Below are positions 52,406 to 60,421 of a stretch of 64,000 nucleotides of DNA, one piece after another; the first letter of the stretch is position 1, and every line of letters starts with the position of its first letter. The notes beneath the pieces are model-generated. The model ran no database searches. It worked only from the letters and a program-made list of their open reading frames with translations, and was not told the DNA's origin. Position numbers and translations under genes: made by a program. Origin of the DNA: Natrarchaeobius oligotrophus (GTDB lineage Archaea; Halobacteriota; Halobacteria; Halobacteriales; Natrialbaceae); the NCBI RefSeq assembly GCF_003841465.1, contig NZ_REFZ01000003.1:62001-126000 (forward strand). Direction: 5' to 3'.

Positions 52406-52425
52406 AGACACAGAATACTGTGTCT
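52406..52425. promoter_or_regulatory. candidate VapBC operator
   Basis: Perfect 8-bp arms AGACACAG (52406-52413) and CTGTGTCT (52418-52425) around AATA, starting 15 bp upstream of the antitoxin ATG. The position and symmetry suit autoregulation by a dimeric RHH antitoxin. Confidence 0.5.
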
Positions 52426-52640
52426 TCCGGTGCGTCCGTTTCCTTGCACGCAGAAGTCTCACGGCACAAAAACCAATCCGTTCGACAGTCGAACTGGATC
52501 CGCTGTTCGCGTTTTGTCCGAATCCAGGTACTGTGAACTCGAATTCCGGTAGTACCATCGCTCACGAATAGCCGATCACGACAACAGGTTGCGTATTCCA
52601 GTCCGCGTTTTACTGGATAGGTTGGTGGGATCATAGAACG

Positions 52641-53378
52641 ATGGTGGATAACCCAACACGACGGCAGATGCTCTGTGCGACTGGTGCGGCGAGCACGGCC
52701 GGATTCGCGGGCTACGTGACCGTCGGTACACAGGACGACGAGGATCAGGACGAAGATACCGAATTCAACGCCGTGGACGTCATGTTCGTACGGATGATGA
52801 TTCCCCATCACGAGGGAGCGATCCAGATGGCCGAACTCATCCCGGAGAGAACCGACCGGGAGGAATTGCTCGATCTTCGGACAGGGATCATCGAGGAGCA
52901 AGAAGCAGAGATCGATCTCATGTGTGAATTACTCAACGATGCTAACGTCGCCGGTTGTGACGAGGTGGGGAGTATGATGCCCCATGAGATGGGAGGGATG
53001 ATGCGCGGCGACGGGATGGGGAACGGGATGCACGATAACGATGACGAGATGCACGACGATGAGATGGGTAACGGAATGCACGACGACGATGAGATGGGTA
53101 ACGGAATGGGTCCCGACGAGATGGAGGAGATGATGCCGCGAGAGCACATGATGACCCACGACGACAGGCGTGAACTCCGTCGCGCCGAAAACGAGGAGTT
53201 CGATTGCCTGTTCGCCGAACACATGATCCGCCACCACGAAGGTGCCGTCGCAATGTCAGAACACGTCTTGGACGAAGGTGAATCCGAGCGCGTTGCCGAC
53301 CTGTCGGATGATATTATCGATGCCCAGCAGGAAGAGATTGAACTGATGGAGGAGTGGCGAGACGACTGGGATTGTTGA
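52641..53378 (+). CDS. secreted DUF305 protein with Met/His-rich copper-binding linker
   Basis: The 245-residue protein has a Tat-like N-terminus (TRRQMLCATGAASTAGFAG). It carries two DUF305 motifs, MMIPHHEGAIQMAE (near residue 53) and HMIRHHEGAVAMSE (near 194). Between them residues about 112-170 are extremely rich in Met, His, Asp and Gly (GMGNGMHD repeats), typical of Cu(I)-binding sequences. It probably sequesters copper outside the cell. The neighbours are CopZ- and CopB-like genes. Confidence 0.88.
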   Translation: MVDNPTRRQMLCATGAASTAGFAGYVTVGTQDDEDQDEDTEFNAVDVMFVRMMIPHHEGAIQMAELIPERTDREELLDLRTGIIEEQEAEIDLMCELLNDANVAGCDEVGSMMPHEMGGMMRGDGMGNGMHDNDDEMHDDEMGNGMHDDDEMGNGMGPDEMEEMMPREHMMTHDDRRELRRAENEEFDCLFAEHMIRHHEGAVAMSEHVLDEGESERVADLSDDIIDAQQEEIELMEEWRDDWDC

Positions 53379-53575
53379 TTTACAATCCTCAACTTGGTCT
53401 CGTTCGGAGGTGTTTCTGTCCTTTCAAGGAGATAACACACCCAATAATTAGAATTCTGTGTGACGAACAACAAGAACAGCGGCCGTCAACGAATCGTTCC
53501 GTTCGTCCCTCGCGGACGTCTCTCCAGTGAAGGACCCGACGACTCCGGAGAACGGCTGCAAGGGAGGCACTACCC

Positions 53576-55843
53576 ATGTCACAATACGATCCCGCGGACA
53601 CGCCCGATTCGAATCACGTCCACGAAGAGCAATCACGCGATGAAAAGCCGACCGACCGTGATTGCCCGTGCTGTCGAGTCTGTGGACTGACCGCCGAGAG
53701 GGCCGACCGTTCTGAAAAGCCGCCGGCTCGACACGAATCTCGTGAGGAACAGCATGCGGAACACGCTCACGAGCCGTCTGACCACGCACACGAAGATCAC
53801 GCTGACCACGATCACGAGGCGCACGTCGATCACGCCGGTCACGAGGAGATGTTCAAGCAGCGCTTTTTCGTCTGCCTCGTGCTCTCACTCCCGGTGTTGT
53901 ACTACAGCCCAATGCTCCAGGAGTGGTTCGGCTACGCCGCCATAACGTTCCCCGGGAGTCAGTTCGTCGGGCCGGTTCTTGGTACGATCGTCTTCCTCTA
54001 CGGCGGGATTCCGTTCCTGCGGATGGGTGCAGTCGAGGCGCGGAACCGCGAACCGGGGATGATGCTGTTGATCTCGCTGGCCATCACCGTCGCGTTCGTC
54101 TACAGCGTCGCGGCGGTCGCGTTCGGGATCGGTGAGCCGTTCTTCTGGGAACTCGTCACGCTGATCGTCATCTTCTTACTCGGCCACTGGATCGAGATGC
54201 GCAGCGTCCGACGCGCCTCGGGCGCGCTCGACGAGTTAGCCGAGCTGATGCCGGACACAGCCGAACGGATCACCGAGGACGGTGGGACCGAAGAAGTCCG
54301 CGTTGACGACCTCACTGAAAACGACCTCGTGCTCGTGCGACCGGGTGCGAACGTTCCCGCTGATGGCGTCGTCGAGGAGGGCGAGTCGAACGTTAACGAG
54401 GCGATGGTCACCGGCGAGTCCCGGCCGGTCAAGAAAGAACCGGGCGACGAGGTGATCGGCGGGACAACCAACCGCGACGGTAGCCTCCGGGTGCGCGTGA
54501 CCGCGACGGGCGAGGAGACGACGCTTTCGGGCATCATGCGGCTGGTCGAGGAGGCCCAGCAGAGTAAATCACGGACGCAGGTGCTCGCCGATCGAGCGGC
54601 GGGCTGGCTGTTCTACGCCGCGATTGCGGTGGCAGCTGTCACTGCCGTCGGGTGGACCGTCGCTGTCGGGTTCGGATTGACAGTTGTGGAACGGGTCGTC
54701 ACCGTACTCGTGATCGCCTGTCCACACGCACTGGGACTTGCCGTTCCACTGGTCGTCGCCATCAACACGACGATGGCAGCGCGCAACGGGATGCTCATCC
54801 GTGATCGGATCGCCATGGAAGAGGCACGTAACCTCGATACGATCGTCTTCGACAAGACGGGGACCCTCACGAAAGGGGAACAGGGGGTCGTCGATGTGGC
54901 CACGACTGACGACTGGGATGAAGACGAGTTGCTGGCAGTGATGGCTGCCGCCGAAGGCGACTCCGAACACATGATCGCGGAGGCGATCCGTGAGGAGGCC
55001 GATGAACGAGGGCTTTCCGTACCAAGTGTGCGAGAGTTCGAGGCGCTCGAAGGCCGCGGGGTCCGTGCGACCGTTGAAGTCGAAGCGGCGGCGACTCCCG
55101 GCGTGGACAGGGATAGCGTGCGAGACGGCGAGACGGTCCACGTCGGTGGACCCAACCTGCTACGCTACCTCGATGTTGAACCGGACACCGACCTCAAAGC
55201 GTTCGCAGACGAGGCTGGGGAACGCGGCCAGGGAGTCGTCTACCTGCTTCGAAACGGCGAGGCCGTGGGCGCAGTCGCGCTCGCGGACGTGATCCGCGAC
55301 GAGAGTTTCGAGGCGATCGATGCGCTCCACGAGATGGACGTCGAGGTTGCGATGCTCACCGGCGATACGGAAGACGTCGCCCGCACCGTCTCCGAGGAAC
55401 TCGACATCGACACGTACTTCGCCGAAGTCCTTCCGGAAGACAAGGACAAGAAAATCGTCGAACTCCAAGATCAGGGTAAACTGGTAGCGATGGTTGGCGA
55501 CGGGGTGAACGATGCACCCGCACTGACGCGTTCTGACGTCGGCATTGCGATTGGCTCGGGGACTGACGTTGCCGTGGAATCCGCTGATGTCGTCCTCGTG
55601 GAGAACGATCCGCGAGACGTCGCACACCTCGTGCAGTTGAGCCGGAAGAGCTACCGGAAGATGCGGGAGAACCTCGTGTGGGCGGCCGGCTACAACGTGT
55701 TCGCGCTGCCGCTCGCTGCTGGCGTGTTGGCTCCGATCGGCATCCTACTTTCACCAGCTATCGGTGCCGTCCTGATGTCGGCGAGTACTGTTATCGTCGC
55801 AATCAACGCCCAACTCCTGCGAGGGGCTGATCTCACAGTATGA
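53576..55843 (+). CDS. copB: copper-exporting P1B-type ATPase, CopB-like (copy 2)
   Basis: The 755-residue protein is a close paralogue of the ATPase at 4223, with the same CPCCRVCGL start motif, a denser His stretch ([20 protein letters not shown]), TGES, CPH at 382-384 and DKTGTLT at 426. Differences lie mainly in the N-terminal spacer (12 residues shorter), and base use is less GC-rich. It pumps copper out using ATP. A GGGAGG site about 8 nt before the ATG at 53576 indicates a leadered start. The SHOCT protein at 56200 follows. Confidence 0.93.
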   Translation: MSQYDPADTPDSNHVHEEQSRDEKPTDRDCPCCRVCGLTAERADRSEKPPARHESREEQHAEHAHEPSDHAHEDHADHDHEAHVDHAGHEEMFKQRFFVCLVLSLPVLYYSPMLQEWFGYAAITFPGSQFVGPVLGTIVFLYGGIPFLRMGAVEARNREPGMMLLISLAITVAFVYSVAAVAFGIGEPFFWELVTLIVIFLLGHWIEMRSVRRASGALDELAELMPDTAERITEDGGTEEVRVDDLTENDLVLVRPGANVPADGVVEEGESNVNEAMVTGESRPVKKEPGDEVIGGTTNRDGSLRVRVTATGEETTLSGIMRLVEEAQQSKSRTQVLADRAAGWLFYAAIAVAAVTAVGWTVAVGFGLTVVERVVTVLVIACPHALGLAVPLVVAINTTMAARNGMLIRDRIAMEEARNLDTIVFDKTGTLTKGEQGVVDVATTDDWDEDELLAVMAAAEGDSEHMIAEAIREEADERGLSVPSVREFEALEGRGVRATVEVEAAATPGVDRDSVRDGETVHVGGPNLLRYLDVEPDTDLKAFADEAGERGQGVVYLLRNGEAVGAVALADVIRDESFEAIDALHEMDVEVAMLTGDTEDVARTVSEELDIDTYFAEVLPEDKDKKIVELQDQGKLVAMVGDGVNDAPALTRSDVGIAIGSGTDVAVESADVVLVENDPRDVAHLVQLSRKSYRKMRENLVWAAGYNVFALPLAAGVLAPIGILLSPAIGAVLMSASTVIVAINAQLLRGADLTV

Positions 55844-55930
55844 GTTGGCCTCCGATCAGTAGCTTACTGGCGAAGAAGACCGTTGAGAGACGGTGAGAGA
55901 CGCTCACAAATTCATTAGCCGGGATGGTGT

Positions 55931-56120
55931 AGTACTTCCACTATACAGGCACGTATCACGACGGAATTGGAGTGTACGCCAGAACGAGCGTGGGTTGAAG
56001 TACTCCGACCCGAGTTGCTGCTGTTCGTCTCGTGGCCGCTGATGACGTTCTATCCGCTCGATCCGGAGTCGTTTCGACCGTGCTTATCGACGAACTTCCG
56101 GAGTGAGATATTGATCATAA
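55931..56120 (+). pseudogene. possible SRPBCC (polyketide-cyclase-like) gene fragment
   Basis: One frame reads ITTELECTPERAWVEVLRPE followed by LLLFVSWPLMTFYPLDPESF. This resembles the start of haloarchaeal SRPBCC proteins, then loses sense. No start codon and no matching C-terminal half are present. Treat as a relic; the similarity is from memory of the pattern. The 356-bp gap (55844-56199) otherwise holds the SHOCT promoter. Confidence 0.35.
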
Positions 56121-56199
56121 TCATATCTGATCGCACTACGTTTCCTGATGCGTGGGATTCGGGGACTAACTAACATACTTGGACAGCGTATCTCTGAAT

Positions 56200-56556
56200 A
56201 TGACAACCGATGATTCGGTAGTTCGGACGGTCCTGATCGTCATCGCTGCGATCCTGCTTTTGCCCTTCCTCATGATGGTAGTGATGATGCCGATGATGGG
56301 CGTATGGGGATGGGGACACATGTGGGACGGGAGTATGTGGAACGGCACAGGAGCCACGTGGATGTGGCTTCTCATGTCGGTGGTGCCTTTGCTCATAATT
56401 CTCGGGGCCGGGTACCTCCTGTACAGTTCGATTCGCCAGTCCAGTACTCAACAAAGTGATACTGCACTCGAAGAGCTGAGAACGGCCTATGCCCGTGGCG
56501 ATATTTCGGATGAAGAGTTCGAAGAACGCCGCGAGCGACTCCAAAGCGAGGTGTAG
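56200..56556 (+). CDS. SHOCT-domain small membrane protein (copy 2)
   Basis: The 118-residue protein has the same length and layout as the one at 6688. It has two transmembrane helices around a Met/Trp/His linker (MGVWGWGHMWDGSMWNG) and a C-terminal SHOCT (EELRTAYARGDISDEEFEERRERL). The ATG at 56200 gives exact length agreement. It sits behind the second CopB ATPase. Confidence 0.85.
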   Translation: MTTDDSVVRTVLIVIAAILLLPFLMMVVMMPMMGVWGWGHMWDGSMWNGTGATWMWLLMSVVPLLIILGAGYLLYSSIRQSSTQQSDTALEELRTAYARGDISDEEFEERRERLQSEV

Positions 56557-56892
56557 TCTCTAGGAAAATCAGTTCAGAAGTCTCATTGATTCTTGAAAGT
56601 GGATCCAGTTTCTCAGGATCGAAGTCAGTAAATCAGACACGTGTCACCGTCCCGAATTCGGCTGGCTCAGAACCCCGCACATTTTGGATGCTCTCCTCAG
56701 GTCGAAGTATTCTGTAATCGAATAAGTGCCGTTTTTGGCCTCCTGAGTTGGTCTTACACCAAATATCTCAAACCATGGGCCCTGACGGGGAACGTCCAGA
56801 ATCTTCGGGGCTCTCAGCCAGCTGTTATAGCATGCGAGAAACGCTCTTACGAGTGTTTAGAACTCGCTGTCTTCGGTCTTCAATGAGAGACC
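56557..56892. other. 336-bp gap before the integrase, no gene recognised
   Basis: An 81-codon open frame here (56641-56886) has no protein-like pattern I trust. The integrase promoter should lie within it; A/T patches occur near 56755-56775. No repeat or att-like site was identified. Confidence 0.35.
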
Positions 56893-57906
56893 ATGACAGA
56901 CAACCTCGAACCACTCGCCCCAGCAGAGGGAATGCAAATGTACCTTGACGAACGACGGCACGAACTTGCGGACGCGACAATCCAATCTCACCGCTATCGT
57001 CTCAAGCAGTTCGTCCAGTGGTGTGAACAGGACGGCATCGACAACCTCAACGAATTTAGCGGGCGAGACGTCCATCGGTTCCGTGTGAAACGTAGAAATG
57101 AGGACGGGCTCGCAACAGCCAGCATGAAGGGACAGTTGGCAACCCTGAGAATGTTTCTCCGCTTCTGTGCCACGATCGATGCGGTCGAACCAGGACTCGA
57201 CGAGAAGATCATTCTTCCAACGACGACCGAGGAGGATGCTCGCTCCGAATTGCTGAATCCTAAACGAGCTCAGAAGGTCCTCCAGTTTCTCGACCAATAC
57301 CGCTACGCGCGTTTAGAACATGCGCTAATAGAGGTCCTCTGGCACACTGGACTTCGTATCGGCGCAGCGATTGGGCTCGATATTGGGGACTACAACGCTG
57401 ACGAGCAGTATCTCACCCTCGTTCATCGGCCTGAGGAAGGTACCTCACTAAAGAATGGACGAAAGAGTGAACGACTCGTCGCACTGAGTGACCCAGTCTG
57501 CGAGGTATTAGATGACTGGCTCTCGGTCAATCATCCGGGGGTCGTTGATCAGTACGACCGAAAGCCTCTGTTTGCGACGAAAATCGATCGCTTGAGTCGG
57601 ACCCGTGGTCGGACGATCATCTACCAGTACACGCGCCCGTGCGTCTACACCGATAGCTGTCCTCACGATCGAGATCTCAACAGTTGCGATGCCCTACCTA
57701 CTGAGCGTTCACATGCGTGTCCTTCCTCGTTGAGCCCACACCCAGTCCGACGTGGCGCGATCACTCATTTTCTAAAATCTGACGTTCCCGAGAACGTCGT
57801 GAGCGATCGGATGGATGCCAGCGAGGCGGTTCTTGACCGCCACTATGACCAGCGATCAGAACGCGAAAAACTACGGCAGCGACGACGCTACCTTCCCGGC
57901 AATTGA
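56893..57906 (+). CDS. tyrosine recombinase (integrase)
   Basis: The 337-residue protein has a SAM-like N-domain (residues about 10-105) and a catalytic domain with Arg in WHTGLRIGAAIGLDIG, HPVRRGAIT (H-x-x-R) and LDRHYDQ (the Tyr nucleophile). A CPHDRDLNSCDALPTERSHACP cysteine segment near 245 is an unusual insert that may bind zinc. Parts of it are duplicated upstream at 49578 and 50688. It is the likely engine of the island's mobility. Confidence 0.9.
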   Translation: MTDNLEPLAPAEGMQMYLDERRHELADATIQSHRYRLKQFVQWCEQDGIDNLNEFSGRDVHRFRVKRRNEDGLATASMKGQLATLRMFLRFCATIDAVEPGLDEKIILPTTTEEDARSELLNPKRAQKVLQFLDQYRYARLEHALIEVLWHTGLRIGAAIGLDIGDYNADEQYLTLVHRPEEGTSLKNGRKSERLVALSDPVCEVLDDWLSVNHPGVVDQYDRKPLFATKIDRLSRTRGRTIIYQYTRPCVYTDSCPHDRDLNSCDALPTERSHACPSSLSPHPVRRGAITHFLKSDVPENVVSDRMDASEAVLDRHYDQRSEREKLRQRRRYLPGN

Positions 57907-58127
57907 GTCTGTGAACTGAATCAATTCAATGCCTATTCTCCGATTTCACCAGTTTGCGACCTTGCTGATCGGAATGGCGCTATTTGCAGTTGGCGTGCTC
58001 GGCCTTACCAGCAGCCTCTCGATACAGACCGTATTGATGCTGTTGATCCTCACTGCCGTGTCACTGGTGTCGTTTTACGTAGGTCAAATTTCCGCACCCT
58101 AATACCACAAGTGATCAGAACTATTCG
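57695..58127. repeat. 433-bp direct repeat, right copy
   Basis: Gap-free partner of 50688-51120. It comprises the integrase 3' end and the micro membrane-protein gene, plus about 25 bp downstream (GTGATCA...ACTAT). Confidence 0.85.
57929..58102 (+). CDS. two-TM micro membrane protein (copy B)
   Basis: The 57-residue protein starts MPILRFHQFATLLIGMALFA and matches copy A at 50922, with a few substitutions and a shorter tail (GQISAP). It is too short for many gene finders. The conserved frame in both copies, with mostly conservative changes, argues that it is translated. Confidence 0.6.
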   Translation: MPILRFHQFATLLIGMALFAVGVLGLTSSLSIQTVLMLLILTAVSLVSFYVGQISAP

Positions 58128-58180
58128 TCTCATGTAGACAGGAACTGTGTGCGTAGCCTAATTGGATCTCTGAGAAACAA

Positions 58181-59908
58181 CTAATTGTTGAGATTCATGC
58201 CATCGCGGATATCCTGTATACAATTGATCCATCGATCACAGTCCTCCTGATCTGCATTTTCACTCACCCAATTCGCAAAATCCACTTTAGCAGAAGAGCT
58301 AATTTCCACATGCTTTCTTCCGTTCCCTCTTTTCTTCCATCCGTCAACCGCAGAGTCTCCATATGCCGCAATAAATTCATCGACAATATTTGTGGAAAAC
58401 AGGTCTTCTGCCTCCACATCTGCGCCTTTTCGAGGTTGCCACTTTCTGTAAGTGAATACTTCACTATTTCCCTGAAATCCGAGTTTATCAGTTAGCGTAG
58501 AGTATGCACTCTTCCCATGTTCATCGTCGTCAAGCAGAGCACATACTGCCTTTTCGTTCCCATAAATTGATTTCATTACCACGGCGTCTTTCATCGCCTC
58601 ACTGGCTCCTCCCGAGTCGAGTATATGTAGGTCTCGGAGTGGGGAGTCTAAACTGCTTACTTCGGCAGCAGTTTCTAAGAACGATTTATCAGTCCAACCT
58701 TCAACGATCAGGATACCCCTGCACTCATCGTTAATGGAGTCGATGACATCTGTGGTGTCCGGAACATCATCTGCCCCTGTCAGAAGTTTCTTTGCGTTGT
58801 TTATGGCGAGCTGCCGCACTCGCTCTGTTTTGACCTGTGTCCTGCCGTCACCTGTCTTGCTTGCAGTGAATACTGCCGCATTAGTGTTGTTCGTCAGAAT
58901 GAAGGGTGAGTGTGTCGTGACTAATAGACTGATATCCGATTGAGTGGTGAACGATTCAAGGTTGTGTCCCAGTTGTTCGTGCCTCTCCGGATGGAGGAAT
59001 GCCTCTGGTTCCTCAACGGCGAATATTATTGATCTCCTCGATGCATCAGCAATGAACGCCATAATCATCTGAATAAGAGCGCTCCTCACACCAGTCCCCT
59101 TTGATGAAAGGGGAGTATGTACGGAGTCATCCATTTCAATAGATAGATCAGCAAGAGCTTCATCAACAGCTTTTAGATTCGGTTCAAATTCTACTTTATC
59201 AATACCCGACAAGTGCCTACCCAGCTCCTCTGTGATATACTCGTCTACTTCACCGAGAACATCCTCAGAGAGGAAATTAATATAGTCACCCCGGAGTCGC
59301 TCAGCCTCCGAAATTTCACTTCTAAACCGTTCAGACAACACACGAGTGAATAACTCGTTGAACCCTCTCTGAAGAAGACTGTCCAAGTCCTCACCGCTCT
59401 CGATATCCACTAGCCTTACTGTTTCGTGGAACTGCACAAGCGCTTTCTCAAGCAAATCTTCGTCGCCCTTGATAGCACCCTCTCCTTTCGCTTGGAATCG
59501 TTCATCGCGGCTATTTTCTTCTACACCGTATTGTACGTAGAAACGAACTCGGTCATTTTCAGCGAACGTTTCTGCGTCTTCACCGACGATAGACCGTTCG
59601 TATTCCTCGACGTATCTAAGTAGTGTTTTATACGGACCTCGCTGCCGTTCCATTTTAAAATCCAGGGTGATAGTGGGATACGCCCAATCCATCTGTTTGG
59701 GCTGATCTAAGTCCGGTTCATACTCCGGAGCACTCTCCGGCCGTAACGCTAACCTCAATGCCCGCAAAATATTAGATTTGCCGACATTATTTGGACCTAC
59801 TATATAATTTCCATCAGGAGATAATTCCATAGTGAGATCTTCATACCCCTTATCATCATCCGTGTATATTGAACGAAAATTCTTGATTCGGATTCTTCTT
59901 AATCTCAT
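58181..59908 (-). CDS. OLD-family ATPase/TOPRIM nuclease
   Basis: The 575-residue protein has an ABC/SMC-like ATPase head (Walker A GPNNVGKSN, residues 38-46; a late VEEPEAFLHPERHEQLG signature/Walker B near 300). A C-terminal TOPRIM domain follows (GILIVEGWTDKSFLETAAE with Glu403, then LLDDDEHGK near 455). OLD nucleases act against phage or foreign DNA, sometimes with a helicase partner (GajB in Gabija). No helicase gene is next to it. Low GC and a type I system beside it mark a defence island. Confidence 0.88.
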   Translation of the reverse strand: MRLRRIRIKNFRSIYTDDDKGYEDLTMELSPDGNYIVGPNNVGKSNILRALRLALRPESAPEYEPDLDQPKQMDWAYPTITLDFKMERQRGPYKTLLRYVEEYERSIVGEDAETFAENDRVRFYVQYGVEENSRDERFQAKGEGAIKGDEDLLEKALVQFHETVRLVDIESGEDLDSLLQRGFNELFTRVLSERFRSEISEAERLRGDYINFLSEDVLGEVDEYITEELGRHLSGIDKVEFEPNLKAVDEALADLSIEMDDSVHTPLSSKGTGVRSALIQMIMAFIADASRRSIIFAVEEPEAFLHPERHEQLGHNLESFTTQSDISLLVTTHSPFILTNNTNAAVFTASKTGDGRTQVKTERVRQLAINNAKKLLTGADDVPDTTDVIDSINDECRGILIVEGWTDKSFLETAAEVSSLDSPLRDLHILDSGGASEAMKDAVVMKSIYGNEKAVCALLDDDEHGKSAYSTLTDKLGFQGNSEVFTYRKWQPRKGADVEAEDLFSTNIVDEFIAAYGDSAVDGWKKRGNGRKHVEISSSAKVDFANWVSENADQEDCDRWINCIQDIRDGMNLNN

Positions 59909-60121
59909 TAATCGGCCTGTTGGAGGGGAGTCATATAATGTTGTATCACTGAAGCAGTTTATTAGCGGATATTACGATACCTCTTGTGAGGCACACTGGG
60001 ACTTCCGTAGAGAAGCGTTGAGAACGCGTTTAAGTGCTTTCGCTCAGATGTCATATAGAATTATTTGGCTGGAAGGCTGCAACCGTAATGATTAGACCCC
60101 TAGCGTGCACCTTCTGATTCA

Positions 60122-60352
60122 ATGCGGCGATTTGAAGCCGGGGATCGCGTACGCATTGATATCCCCGACGAAACCGATCTGGATCACGAACGGTTACACG
60201 GTTTGCATGGAACCATAGTAGACATCATTGAGGATGACGCTGGTCAGGAAACTAATGATCCGAGAGATTCGTACATTTTCTGCGTGGAAACTACGGATGG
60301 CGACGTCGTTCACCTACGATGGCGTGACCTTCGCCCTGCGTCTGAACAATAA
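60122..60352 (+). CDS. small beta-barrel-like acidic protein
   Basis: The 76-residue protein starts MRRFEAGDRVRIDIPDETDL and has a second stretch GLHGTIVDIIEDD...VHLRWRDLRP. This resembles KOW/SH3-type small barrels that bind nucleic acid or protein. It lies 69 bp before the hsdMS gene and may be its first operon partner. No exact family is named. Confidence 0.55.
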   Translation: MRRFEAGDRVRIDIPDETDLDHERLHGLHGTIVDIIEDDAGQETNDPRDSYIFCVETTDGDVVHLRWRDLRPASEQ

Positions 60353-60421
60353 TCCAACCGGCTGTCGTTCGACGGACCCTCCGCACCACTTAAGAATCCT
60401 CAATGAACACATCTCTCGTAG

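Noticed and set aside
56641-56886. 81-codon frame before the intact integrase
   Set aside because: No acidic bias, no motif and no conserved neighbour; likely promoter DNA.
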